Positions 43,973 through 55,431 of a DNA stretch of 64,000 nucleotides are shown here, piece by piece. Every line of letters starts with the position of its first letter. Position 1 is the stretch's first letter. Location of the stretch: contig JAEWJX010000082.1 in NCBI GenBank assembly GCA_023386365.1, positions 1 through 64,000 of the forward strand. Reading direction: 5' to 3'. The position numbers and the translations under genes were made by a program. Source of the stretch: Actinomycetes bacterium (GTDB taxonomy: Bacteria; Actinomycetota; Actinomycetes; Actinomycetales; Microbacteriaceae). The notes beneath the pieces were generated by a model. It was not told where the DNA came from and did not search any database. It saw only the letters and a program-made list of their open reading frames with translations.

Positions 43973-46900
43973 CTACCCGACCGGCGTCGGGGTGGCATCG
44001 TCGAAGTGGTCGAGCAGGGTGCCGAGCATGCCGTACTCGCCGTTCGCGGTGCAGGGGTCGTCCACGTGTGCGGCCAGCGCATCCGCCGACACCCGCGCCG
44101 GGTCGCGTCCGCAGAGCGCCTGACCTTCCGCTTCGAACCGCAGGCGGCTGCGGCTGAACGACGACAGGCTCCACCCGAGCGGCACCGAGATGGCCGGATC
44201 GGTCGAGGGTGACGCGACGACCACCCCGCCGGGCAGCCCGTCGCGCATCGCGTCGACCGCATCCAGGCACTCGGTGCTCCCCGGCGGGCAGGCGGTGAGG
44301 TACGCGTCGGATGCGCGGCGCAGCCAGGCGGAGGGGGAGGTCTGGGGTCCCTTCGCGCTGAAGATCGCCGCGAGCGGCACGAGCGCCTCGGGGCGGGTGC
44401 CGTCGGGGGCGACCAGCACATCGCTGCCGGGCTCGTTGGTGGCGAACAGCACGATCGGCACCACGAAGGGGCGCGCATCTCCGTCAGCTTGGGCGTTCGT
44501 CTCGCGGACCAGTCCGGTCAGCGCCGGTGCCAGGTCGACCCACGTGCCGAGCGCGCTGTTGTCGGTGGAGCCTCCGTCGACCAGCTGAAGGTCGGCGACA
44601 TCACGGCAGCCCGCCGGGAGGGTCTCCGGCGCGATCCGCCCGCCCGGGCTCACGAACGGGAAGCGTGCCGACAGCTCGGATGCGCTCGCCCAGGTGAGGT
44701 TCGCCTCGCAGCCGTCGCCGAGGTAGTCGACCAGGTCGATGGTGCTGGCGAACTCCGCATCCCGCGAGGAGCAGTCCGGTGCCGCCGCATCCGTGACGCC
44801 CCCGCTGCCGTCGGTCTCCGTCCAGCCGCCGTCGCTCAGGTTCAGTTGGCTGACGAGCACCTTGCAGAGCGAGGTGGCGTCGGTCGACCCCATCACCAGG
44901 TATCCGGTGGGCGACACCGGGTCGGCGTCGAACGGTTCCGCGAACTGGGGTGCCTGCGTCTCCCAGGTGGTCTCCTGCATGGCGGTGCGATCGCGCCACC
45001 GCCACGCCGTGTCGTGGGGCGTGCCGGAGCTGGGCACCCGGATGCCGGAGACCGAGCCGACGAGGTCGCCGGCCAGCAGCCCCGCCAGATCCGCGGAGAG
45101 TGCGTCGTCGCCGGAGAAGTCGATCGTGGTCTGCGCGGCGCCGCCCCCGCGGGCGTTGCCGTCAGTGCGGAACGAGGCCAAGCCGATGCTGCCGCCGCTG
45201 GCTCCGGTCGACGCGAAGACCGCGTCGGCGGCGCATCCGCTCGCCTCCGGCAGTTCGCGCAGCACGTCGACCGTCCAGGTGGCCGCACGGATGCCGCCGC
45301 CCTCCGCCGCGACCAGTACGAGCGGCTTCACCGACACGCCCGCGACTGTGGTCGCGCAGCTCGGACCCTCGTACCAGTCGGTGAACGCGGTCTCGAGCGG
45401 CGGGCGGGTGGGGAGCGTTCCGGATGCGTCGAAGCGCACCGCGTGCAGGCTGGGGGCGTTCTGCACGCTGGCCGCCACCAGCGGCAGCACGACGAGCAGG
45501 GTCACGACGGGCGCCGAACGCAGCCGCAGCACCTGGAACACGTCGAGGGGCAGCCGGCGGCCCAGGCTCAAGGTCAGCCATCCGAGGATCCCCGTCCAGG
45601 CGCCCACCAGCAGCACGATCACGGCTGCCGCTCCCACGACCGCTGAGATCGCCATCGGCACGATCAGGAACGCGAGCACCACCGCACCGGAGACGCACAG
45701 CACCACGATGCCGAGGTGGGTGAGCAACTGCTGCTGCGCCGCACTCACCGCGCCCGGCTGCACGGCCGCACCCAGGGTCGACACGAGCCCCGTGCCGCCG
45801 GGCGCTGCCGGGTCGCCGGCCGCCCAACGACGGAAGGCGACCGCCGCGGCGACGCCGACCACCAGGAGGCCGGCCGCGAACGCCCACCACCACCCGAACG
45901 AGCCCGCGAAGAGCGAGTCGTCGAACGCCCCCGTCGAGGCGAGCGCGATGGGGGTGACGAGCGCCTTGAACGGCCCGAGTCCGGCGAGCGCCACCCACAG
46001 GATGAGCAGCACATCGCCCGCGCGGCGGGCCGCGACGGCGTCGTCGCTGGTGTCGGCGTTCCGCAGGGCGTCGGGGGAGGTGGTGTTCGAGGCGGCGTGG
46101 AATCGGCGGATCAGCCACGAGAAGAACGGGATGGCCACGAGCACCAGCACGAACACACCGAGCGGCACCCAGTCGGCGGGCGCCCGGTTCTGCGCGAGGC
46201 CGAGCGCCACCCCCACGACCGCGACGACCGCCGCCGTCAGGTACCAGGGGAGGAGAGGCGACGCGGGCCGGGTGTCGGCCCCCAGGGTCGCGAAGTACCG
46301 CCGCGCGCGCCCACGCGCCAGCCAGAGCAACCCCAGGCCGGTGGCGGCGAAGGCGACCAGCGTCCACAGCATCGGCACCACATCGAGGCCGCCGTAGCCC
46401 ACCCACGACCGGTACACATCCGGCAGCTGCTCGATCACGCCGTCTGCGGTCATCAGCGACACCACCGCCACCGCGCCGACCGCAATCGCGACCAGCCGCT
46501 GCGCGTATATGCCCCGCCATCCGCTGCTGACGGCGCCGCGCATCGTGTCGCCCGCCACCCGGCTCAAGAACAGGTACCCGAGCACCACCAGCACGGCGGC
46601 CCACTTCAGGTAGCTCGCCGCGGCCTGCACCCCGGCGACCCAGCCCGGCATCCCGCCGAAGCTCAGCAGCATCAGGAGCGCATCCTCGACGAGGTCGGCG
46701 ACCACCAGCGCACACACGAAGCGCCTGCCCCAGCGCCGGCTGCGGCTCCCGTCGGGGCTGACCCGGGCGAGGAGGCGCATCAGCAGCACGCCGTAGCAGG
46801 CGATGAACAGCAGGTCGGTGACGACGTGCGCCCGGATCAACTGCTCCACGGGGAACAGGGCCTCGGCCCAGTCGCCCCACGCCTCCGTCTCGAGGGCGGC

Positions 46901-47089
46901 ACCCACACCGATCACCCCGGACAGCGCGTGCACGCGTCCCGACGGGGAGACGACGTCGGCGATCAGTCGGTCGAGCTCGTTCATCACGATCAGTGCGGCG
47001 AGCGCGAGCAGCGCGAGTGCGGTGGAGGAGAAGACGCTCTGGCGCAGGCGTCGTCTCCAGCCGGAGGGGGGCGGTGCGGCATCGGACAC
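43973..47089 (-). CDS. Large membrane protein with a C-terminal patatin-like phospholipase domain
   Basis: 1038 residues from GTG 47087-47089 (GGAG 5 bases upstream). The N-terminal half (about 25-540) has about twelve or more membrane helices; the C-terminal half is a patatin-like lipase: oxyanion site AAEGGGIRAATW (about 594-605), nucleophile elbow TGASGGS (about 628-634) and catalytic Asp in LQLVDGGSTDNSALG (about 835-849). Several cysteines in the lipase domain could form disulfides, suggesting it faces outside. Substrate unknown, probably acyl lipids. The fusion is unusual; most patatins are soluble single-domain proteins. Confidence 0.8.
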   Translation of the reverse strand: MSDAAPPPSGWRRRLRQSVFSSTALALLALAALIVMNELDRLIADVVSPSGRVHALSGVIGVGAALETEAWGDWAEALFPVEQLIRAHVVTDLLFIACYGVLLMRLLARVSPDGSRSRRWGRRFVCALVVADLVEDALLMLLSFGGMPGWVAGVQAAASYLKWAAVLVVLGYLFLSRVAGDTMRGAVSSGWRGIYAQRLVAIAVGAVAVVSLMTADGVIEQLPDVYRSWVGYGGLDVVPMLWTLVAFAATGLGLLWLARGRARRYFATLGADTRPASPLLPWYLTAAVVAVVGVALGLAQNRAPADWVPLGVFVLVLVAIPFFSWLIRRFHAASNTTSPDALRNADTSDDAVAARRAGDVLLILWVALAGLGPFKALVTPIALASTGAFDDSLFAGSFGWWWAFAAGLLVVGVAAAVAFRRWAAGDPAAPGGTGLVSTLGAAVQPGAVSAAQQQLLTHLGIVVLCVSGAVVLAFLIVPMAISAVVGAAAVIVLLVGAWTGILGWLTLSLGRRLPLDVFQVLRLRSAPVVTLLVVLPLVAASVQNAPSLHAVRFDASGTLPTRPPLETAFTDWYEGPSCATTVAGVSVKPLVLVAAEGGGIRAATWTVDVLRELPEASGCAADAVFASTGASGGSIGLASFRTDGNARGGGAAQTTIDFSGDDALSADLAGLLAGDLVGSVSGIRVPSSGTPHDTAWRWRDRTAMQETTWETQAPQFAEPFDADPVSPTGYLVMGSTDATSLCKVLVSQLNLSDGGWTETDGSGGVTDAAAPDCSSRDAEFASTIDLVDYLGDGCEANLTWASASELSARFPFVSPGGRIAPETLPAGCRDVADLQLVDGGSTDNSALGTWVDLAPALTGLVRETNAQADGDARPFVVPIVLFATNEPGSDVLVAPDGTRPEALVPLAAIFSAKGPQTSPSAWLRRASDAYLTACPPGSTECLDAVDAMRDGLPGGVVVASPSTDPAISVPLGWSLSSFSRSRLRFEAEGQALCGRDPARVSADALAAHVDDPCTANGEYGMLGTLLDHFDDATPTPVG

Positions 47090-47184
47090 GGCGACTCCAA
47101 CCCTGGGGGTGGTGGGTGGCGCCCAGGCTACCCCCCCGGTCGCGGGGTGCAGTACAGAATCGCCCGGTTCGCTAGTGTCACCTC

Positions 47185-47772
47185 GTGACCGTGACGCCAC
47201 CACCACCGCCCGCGCAGCCGACGGATTCCCACGCTCACCCGCTCATCACCGACCCGTCGAGTCGGAACGTGTGGGTGCTCGCCGGGGTCGCGGTCGCCGC
47301 GATCATCGGATGGATCGTGAACATGGTGGCCGGGTTCGGCTTCCCGTCGAACGCGCCCGTGGAGTGGGTCTACAACGCGGGGATCTCGCTCGACCTGATC
47401 GCCGTCGCGATCGCCACCGGCATCGGGGCGCTGCTCTCGATCCGGCCGCATCCGGTGAGCAAGGCGCGGGTGTTCCCGTGGCTGGGCCTCGGCTTCTCGC
47501 TCATCGCGCTGGTGGGGTGGGCGCTTGCCTCCGGCGGCATGTGGGACACCCTCCTCTTCGGCGGGCGCGGGCGCTACATGGAGGACGTCGGGGGAGCGTT
47601 CTACCTGGGTGCCGTGTGGGCGCTCGGCGCGATCTTCAGCGCCTACGGCTACCGCAAACCCGCGCATCCGTGGCACAACGCCGCCGCCATCGCCGGCATC
47701 GTCCTCTGGGGCGTGGTGCTGGTGGGTGTGCTGCTGTCGGCGTGCCTCTACGCCGCCGACCTCACCGACTGA
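47185..47772 (+). CDS. Multi-pass membrane protein of unknown function
   Basis: 195 residues. Pro-rich start (TPPPPPAQPTDSHAHP), then about five membrane helices: VWVLAGVAVAAIIGWIVNMV, ISLDLIAVAIATGIGALLSI, FPWLGLGFSLIALVGWALAS, FYLGAVWALGAIFSAYGY and a last long one. No motif recognised. TAGTGT (47173-47178) ends 6 bases before the GTG, so probably leaderless. Convergent with the epimerase gene, 6 bases apart. Confidence 0.65.
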   Translation: MTVTPPPPPAQPTDSHAHPLITDPSSRNVWVLAGVAVAAIIGWIVNMVAGFGFPSNAPVEWVYNAGISLDLIAVAIATGIGALLSIRPHPVSKARVFPWLGLGFSLIALVGWALASGGMWDTLLFGGRGRYMEDVGGAFYLGAVWALGAIFSAYGYRKPAHPWHNAAAIAGIVLWGVVLVGVLLSACLYAADLTD

Positions 47773-47778
47773 GCGTCG

Positions 47779-48768
47779 TCAGCCGGCCGCCGCCAGCAGT
47801 TCCCGCTCCTCGTCGTCGGTGAGTCCGGCGCGACGCTCGCGGTCGGCGCCCTCGGCGAGCTCCCACGCGAGCATGTCGGCGAGGGTCTGCTCGAGCGGTC
47901 GCACCACGAGCCCGGCCTCCCGGGCGCGGGTGGTGTCGTGCGCGTTGAGCCCGGCGAGCTCCTCCGGCAGCCACAGCGGCAGCGAGCGGGGGCCGGCCCA
48001 CGGCCCCACCTCGTGGTCGGCCAGCCACGCCGGGTCACGCAGCACCAGCTCGCCGGAGTAGCCGGCCACCGCACGCGCGGTCGACAGGTGCTCAGTGAGC
48101 GGCATCGTGTCGCCGGCGACATTCATCACGCCGCCCACGCGGGCGACAGCGGATGCGATGAGCCAGTCGGCGAAGTCCCGCACGTCGAGCAGCTGCACGG
48201 GCGTGTCCGCGTCGGGCACCAGCACGCGACCCGGAACGGCGGGGTGGGCGAACCGAAGCGGCCAATAGCCTCCGCGCCCCGACCCGTCACCGGGACCGCC
48301 GATGAGGCTGGGGCGGGCGATGAGCGAGCGCTCCGGGCCGAACGCGGCGACGACGGCCGCCTCGCACGCCACCTTCGCCGAGCCGTAGTCGTCCATGCTC
48401 TCCATCAGGTCGGCGTCGAGCGGCGGCAGCAGCTCGCCCGACTCGTCCACACCCTGGGTTCGCATGTCGGCGTACACCGAGCACGACGACACGAACACCC
48501 AGTGCGCGGTGGCGTCGGCGAGGGCGGCGACGGCGCTCCGCGCGAAGCCCGGATGCCGGGTCACGTCGATCACCGCATCCCACGACTCGGCCGCGGCCGC
48601 GTCGTACGCGCCCGGGTGCCCGCGGTCGGCGACGAAAGCGCGCACCCCGTACGGCAGCTCGCCCGACTCGCCGCGGGCCAGCACCGCCACCTCGTGCCCG
48701 TCGGCGTGCGCCGAGCGCACCAGTTCCCGTCCGAGCCACGCCGTACCGCCGAGGATGAGGATCCGCAT
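47779..48768 (-). CDS. NAD-dependent epimerase/dehydratase-like protein
   Basis: 329 residues. Atypical/extended short-chain dehydrogenase fold: nucleotide-binding MRILILGGTAWLGRELV at the start, a FVSSCSVYAD strand, DYGSAKVACE carrying the YxxxK-like catalytic pair (with Gly-Ser between), and a substrate domain. Related to isoflavone reductase-like and CSP41-like proteins. Substrate unknown. AAGGGG precedes the ATG. Monocistronic. Confidence 0.8.
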   Translation of the reverse strand: MRILILGGTAWLGRELVRSAHADGHEVAVLARGESGELPYGVRAFVADRGHPGAYDAAAAESWDAVIDVTRHPGFARSAVAALADATAHWVFVSSCSVYADMRTQGVDESGELLPPLDADLMESMDDYGSAKVACEAAVVAAFGPERSLIARPSLIGGPGDGSGRGGYWPLRFAHPAVPGRVLVPDADTPVQLLDVRDFADWLIASAVARVGGVMNVAGDTMPLTEHLSTARAVAGYSGELVLRDPAWLADHEVGPWAGPRSLPLWLPEELAGLNAHDTTRAREAGLVVRPLEQTLADMLAWELAEGADRERRAGLTDDEERELLAAAG

Positions 48769-48842
48769 CCCCTTATGCCAGGGGACACCACAGCCTCGCG
48801 CAAGTACCGTTCGCCGACGGCTGACGCCGGGTGACCATCGGG

Positions 48843-48848
48843 TAGGCT
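48843..48848 (+). promoter_or_regulatory. Candidate -10 of the glycine cleavage operon
   Basis: TAGGCT, about 30 bases before the first riboswitch stem, giving a transcript start near 48855. Confidence 0.4.
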
Positions 48849-48877
48849 GCCCCCGACAACCGAATACTGGCCGCACG

Positions 48878-49056
48878 CGATGCGGGAGAGCCGATGCATC
48901 GACGTCGGCACCGAAGGAGCAAGCCTCCCCGCCAAACTCTCAGGTACGTGTACCGCATCGACAGGCCGCTCTGAAAAGCGATTCCGCTGCGCGGAATCCG
49001 CCGATGGTGAAAGCAGCCACCCGCTGCGAAACTCTCAGGCACCGATGACAGAGGGG
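48878..49056 (+). promoter_or_regulatory. Tandem glycine riboswitch
   Basis: Two glycine aptamers in series before gcvT. Aptamer 1: P1 stem CGATGCGG (48878-48885) with CCGCATCG (48953-48960), GGGAGAG, CACCGAAGGAGCAA and AACTCTCAGGTAC. Aptamer 2: P1 CTCTG (48969-48973) with CAGAG (49049-49053), GCCGATGGTGAAAGCAG and AAACTCTCAGGCACC, then GGGGGAG. In aptamer 2 the usual GGAGAG is GAAAAG. Glycine binding should raise expression of the glycine cleavage genes. The 48769-49092 gap holds nothing else. Confidence 0.93.
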
Positions 49057-49092
49057 GAGTTCCTTGACCGCAACGCGCCAGGAGAACTCGCC

Positions 49093-50235
49093 ATGACATC
49101 CGAAGCCCCCGACGAAGCCCGTCGTTCGCCGCTCGACGCCGTGCACGTCGCCGCCGGCGCCAGCTTCACCGACTTCGCCGGCTGGCAGATGCCGGTGCGG
49201 TACAGCTCCGATCTGGCCGAGCATCACGCCGTGCGCACCGCCGCGGGCCTCTTCGACCTCAGTCACATGGCCGAGATCCTGGTGCTGGGGCCCGAGGCGG
49301 CGGCCGCCCTCGACTACGCCCTCGCGGGCCGTATCTCCGCCGTGCAGGAGGGTCAGGCGAAGTACAGCCTGCTGCTCGCCGAGGACGGCGGCGTCATCGA
49401 CGACCTCGTCGTCTACCGCACCGGCCCCGACCGCTTCCTGGTGGTCGCGAACGCCGGCAACCGCCAGGCGGCGGCCGACGCGCTCCGCGAGCGTGCCGCA
49501 TCCTTCGACTGCGTCGTCGACGACGAATCCGACGACGTCGCGCTGGTCGCGCTGCAGGGGCCGCGCGCTGAGGAGATCCTGCGGAACGTCGACGGCTTCG
49601 ACATCCCCGAACTCGACGGCCTGCGCTACTACCGCGCCATCACCGGCGACTTTCGCGGTCACGAGGTGCTCGTCGGCCGCACCGGCTACACCGGCGAGGA
49701 CGGCTTCGAGTTCTTCCTCGACCCGGATGCCGCCCCCGAGCTGTGGGATGCGCTCGCCGAGACGGGTGCGGGCGCCGGCCTCATCCCGTGCGGCCTCGCA
49801 TCCCGCGACACCCTCCGCCTCGAAGCGGGCATGCCGCTGTACGGACACGAACTGACCCGCGAGACTTTCCCCGTGCAGGTGGGCCTCGGACGCGTGGTCG
49901 TGCTCGACAAGGAGGGCGGATTCGTGGGCCAGCAGGCGGTGGCCGCCGGCCCCGCCGCCGACGCCCCCGTGCTCGTCGGTCTCGCCGCCGACGGCAAACG
50001 CGCCGGCCGTGCCGGCTACCCGGTGTTCCGCACCGCCGACGCCGACACCGACCCGACTGCCGCCGGCGAGATCACCAGCGGCGCCCTCTCACCCACGCTC
50101 GGCCACCCGATCGCGATGGCCCTCATCCACCCCGACCTCACCGAGGTCGGCACCACCGTCTACATCGACGTGCGCGGAACACGCATCCCCGCCCACGTCG
50201 TCGCCCTGCCCTTCTACTCGAGAAAGAAGAACTGA
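49093..50235 (+). CDS. gcvT: Glycine cleavage system T protein (aminomethyltransferase)
   Basis: 380 residues. Transfers the methylene group from lipoyl-GcvH to tetrahydrofolate, releasing ammonia. Seen: FTDFAGWQMPVRYSSDLAEH, GLFDLSHMAEI, VGRTGYTGEDGFEFF and RDTLRLEAGMPLYGHEL. ATG 49093 has AGGAGA 7 bases upstream; earlier in-frame starts lie in or just after the riboswitch. Stop overlaps gcvH by one base (TGATG). Confidence 0.96.
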   Translation: MTSEAPDEARRSPLDAVHVAAGASFTDFAGWQMPVRYSSDLAEHHAVRTAAGLFDLSHMAEILVLGPEAAAALDYALAGRISAVQEGQAKYSLLLAEDGGVIDDLVVYRTGPDRFLVVANAGNRQAAADALRERAASFDCVVDDESDDVALVALQGPRAEEILRNVDGFDIPELDGLRYYRAITGDFRGHEVLVGRTGYTGEDGFEFFLDPDAAPELWDALAETGAGAGLIPCGLASRDTLRLEAGMPLYGHELTRETFPVQVGLGRVVVLDKEGGFVGQQAVAAGPAADAPVLVGLAADGKRAGRAGYPVFRTADADTDPTAAGEITSGALSPTLGHPIAMALIHPDLTEVGTTVYIDVRGTRIPAHVVALPFYSRKKN

Positions 50236-50605
50236 TGACGCTCGACGCCTCCCTCAAGTACACGGCCGAACACGAGTGGGTCGCCGTCGACGGCGACGTC
50301 GCCCGCATCGGCATCACCGCCTACGCGGCCGACAAGCTCGGCGACGTGGTGTTCGTCGACCTGCCGAAGGTGGGGCAGGCGGTCGTCGCCGGACGCGTCG
50401 TCGGCGAGATCGAGTCGACCAAGTCGGTGGGCGAGCTGTACGCGCCCCTCGACGGCGAGATCGTCGAATCGAACGACGCCGTCGTCGACGACCCGTCGCT
50501 GGTGAACTCGGACCCGTTCGGGGCCGGATGGATGATCGCCGTGCGCTTCACCGAACTGCCGACCCTCCTCACCGCGGACGAGTACGCCGCGCTCACCGCC
50601 GAGTG

Positions 50606-50606
<1 letters not shown>
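50235..50606 (+). CDS. gcvH: Glycine cleavage system H protein
   Basis: 123 residues. Lipoyl-carrying shuttle: KYTAEHEWV at the start and lipoylation site GEIESTKSVGELYAPL with K63. One-base overlaps with both gcvT and gcvP ensure coupled translation in the order T-H-P. Confidence 0.97.
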
Positions 50607-53476
<2,870 letters not shown>

Positions 53477-53483
53477 TCGGTTC

Positions 53484-53543
53484 GGGAGGACGACACGCGG
53501 TGGGCCGGCGCGCAGCCGGCCTGCCGCGGCGCGTCATCCTCCC
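53484..53543. terminator. Bidirectional terminator between gcvP and the peroxiredoxin gene
   Basis: Inner perfect stem GGCCGGC-gcgca-GCCGGCC (53503-53521) within an outer stem GGGAGGA (53484-53490) / TCCTCCC (53537-53543) and partly paired middle. Lies between convergent stops. Confidence 0.7.
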
Positions 53544-53555
53544 CGCGGGACCAGA

Positions 53556-54080
53556 TCAGGCGGGAGGCGGCGGCAGCGCGTAGCGAGTCTGGTTGACCGT
53601 GGGCTCCGGGAACAGGCGCCGCAGCTCTTCGCGGATCTGTTCGGCGCTGCGGTAGGTGAGGCCGAGCATGGCGACGTGCTTCCAGCGGATGACGCCGTCG
53701 CCGTCGAGGATGAACACGGAGCGGCGTACGGCAAGGTTGCCGAGCATCACGCCGTAGTCGCGGGAGACGCGCTGCGTGTCGGCGAGCAGCGGGAAGCTGA
53801 TGCCCTGGGCACGGGCGAACTCTTCGTGGCTCTCAACGCCCTGCAGGCTGATGCCCCACACCTGGGCGCCGAGGTCTTCGAAGCCTTTGAGCTGGTCCTG
53901 GTAGCTGCAGAGCTGCTCGGTGCAGACCTTGCTGGCGTCGAGGGGGTAGAAGGCGAGCACGAGCGGCTTGCCGCGGGCGGCGGCGAGGCTGAAGGGCGCG
54001 TGCTCGACGGTGCCGTCATGGAACCGGATGCCGTCGAGGGTGAAGTCGGGGGCGGTGTCGCCGATCTCGGTCCCTGTCAC
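53556..54080 (-). CDS. Peroxiredoxin (BCP/AhpE-like) with a proline tail
   Basis: 174 residues. Thioredoxin-fold thiol peroxidase: YPLDASKVCTEQLC with peroxidatic C53 (normally PxxxTxxC; here PLDASKVC) and resolving C58 spaced as in 2-Cys BCP. Start GTG; TAAAAT (54088-54093, minus strand) ends 7 bases upstream, a clear leaderless promoter. The last residues TRYALPPPPA extend beyond the usual BCP end and match the C-terminus of the neighbouring 51-residue protein. Confidence 0.87.
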   Translation of the reverse strand: MTGTEIGDTAPDFTLDGIRFHDGTVEHAPFSLAAARGKPLVLAFYPLDASKVCTEQLCSYQDQLKGFEDLGAQVWGISLQGVESHEEFARAQGISFPLLADTQRVSRDYGVMLGNLAVRRSVFILDGDGVIRWKHVAMLGLTYRSAEQIREELRRLFPEPTVNQTRYALPPPPA

Positions 54081-54154
54081 TTGCCTGATTTTACGTGACG
54101 CGTCATCGTTTGCGGCGCGCGCGGACTACCCCGGTCCGGGGGCCAGTTCGGCGC

Positions 54155-54310
54155 TCAGGCGGGCGGCGGCGGAAGGTCGAAGCGGGTGGCGCTCGTTCCG
54201 GGCGGCGGGAGTTCGAAGCGGGGCGCGCCTGTCGGCGGCGGAGGGAGCTCGGGTGCGGGCTCCGACGTCGTCGTCTCGGCCTCCGCCTCCCCCTGGTGGG
54301 GCGTGGACAT
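54155..54310 (-). CDS. 51-residue proline-rich micro-protein with repeats
   Basis: Starts MSTPHQGEAEAETTTSEPAP and consists of an acidic Thr/Glu-rich half and three imperfect repeats: PELPPPPTGA, PRFELPPPGTSA and TRFDLPPPPA at the C-terminus. No signal peptide or membrane helix; probably disordered. TAGACT (54318-54323, minus strand) ends 7 bases before its ATG, supporting independent expression. It lies 41 bases after the CPBP protease gene and 74 before the peroxiredoxin gene, all in one direction. Function unknown. Confidence 0.55.
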   Translation of the reverse strand: MSTPHQGEAEAETTTSEPAPELPPPPTGAPRFELPPPGTSATRFDLPPPPA

Positions 54311-54351
54311 GCGCGCGAGTCTACGGTCGCGTACAGGTGCGGACGAGTCCC

Positions 54352-55158
54352 CTATCCGGGGAGGCCGAAGAGGCCGGGCCAGGTCGCTGCGATCCAGGGG
54401 TAGCCGATGAAGACGGCGGCGTCGAGCAGGAAGTGGGCGACGAGGAACGGCACGAGGCGCCCGGTGCGGTTGTACAGGTATCCGAACAGCAGCCCCATGC
54501 CGAGGTTGCCGATGAAGGCGCCGGGACCTTGGTAGAGGTGGTAGCTGGCGCGGAACACGGATGTGGCGATGATGATCGGCCAGGTGCTCCAGCCGAGCTG
54601 GCGCAGCCGGGCGAAGAGGTACCCGAGCACGACGAACTCCTCTTGGAGGGCGGCGCGGGCTGCGGAGAGCAGCAGCACGGGCACGGTCCACCAGTGGTCT
54701 CCGAGCCCGGAGGGTTGCACGGCGACGAAGAGGTTGGCCGCGAGTCCTCCGAAGTAGAGGGCGATGCCGGGGATGCCGATGGCGGCGACGAGGGCCACAC
54801 CCCATCCGATGTCGCGGCCGACGCGGGTGCCGTCGATCCCGAGGGCGCCGAGGTGGGGCCGGCGCGGCGACCACAGCAGGAAGCAGACGAGCAGCACGGG
54901 GACGAGCGCGAAGGTGATCGACAGCAACTGATAGATCAGGTCGAAGATGGGCAGGTCGCTGCGGGACGGGTTGAGGGTGGTGCTCTGGTCGCGGAGGGAT
55001 TCCTCGCGCGTGTACCGGTAGGCGAGGGCGACGATGGCGTAGATCGCGGACTGGCCGAGGCCGAGGGCGAGCACGATCGCGATCTCCCACCACAGTCGCG
55101 CGCGGGAGGCCGGTGCGAGGTGCTCGGTGGGGGCAGGCGGGGGAGGGTTGGTGCTCAT
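54352..55158 (-). CDS. CPBP-family intramembrane glutamic protease
   Basis: 268 residues with about seven membrane helices. CPBP (Rce1/ABI) motifs: AALQEEFVVLGYL (EE of motif 1, though the Arg of EExxxR is not seen), FRASYHLYQG (FxxxH, motif 2) and VAHFLLDAA (motif 3 His, with Asp where Asn or Asp is found). Enzymes of this class cleave prenylated or other C-terminal motifs or mature bacteriocins; many bacterial members have no known substrate. N-terminus MSTNPPPPAPTEH resembles the neighbour's proline content. No ribosome site seen before the ATG. Confidence 0.85.
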   Translation of the reverse strand: MSTNPPPPAPTEHLAPASRARLWWEIAIVLALGLGQSAIYAIVALAYRYTREESLRDQSTTLNPSRSDLPIFDLIYQLLSITFALVPVLLVCFLLWSPRRPHLGALGIDGTRVGRDIGWGVALVAAIGIPGIALYFGGLAANLFVAVQPSGLGDHWWTVPVLLLSAARAALQEEFVVLGYLFARLRQLGWSTWPIIIATSVFRASYHLYQGPGAFIGNLGMGLLFGYLYNRTGRLVPFLVAHFLLDAAVFIGYPWIAATWPGLFGLPG

Positions 55159-55338
55159 CCGCGCGCGGGGTGGGGGTGGTCGGGTCTCGCGGCGGGCACG
55201 TCCTCGATGCTACGCCGCCTTTTACTCCCCCTCAGGCGCAGCATTCTGCGAACCCTTGCAATAAAACTGCGCCAAATGAGGCCGATTGCACGATATCCGC
55301 TTGTCCGTTTCCTCCTTGTAACGATTCCTTGATCCGGT

Positions 55339-55407
55339 TTGGCGGTGAGAAAAACGAGACTTAAGGTTGCACGCATCACCGCCATGCGTGCCACTCGCGC
55401 GCATGGC
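55339..55407 (+). promoter_or_regulatory. Promoter and leader hairpin of the oligopeptide ABC operon
   Basis: TTGGCG (55339-55344), 17 bases, TAAGGT (55362-55367). The leader then contains GCCATGCG / CGCATGGC (55381-55407, 8-bp stem, 11-base loop). The region 55220-55380 is clearly AT-richer than its surroundings. No gene seen in 55159-55431. Confidence 0.55.
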
Positions 55408-55431
55408 GTCACATTGTGTACAGGAGGAATC

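Noticed and set aside
44489..47188. Long plus-strand frames opposite the membrane-patatin gene
   Set aside because: Composition is that of antisense shadow; the minus-strand frame has clear membrane helices and patatin motifs.
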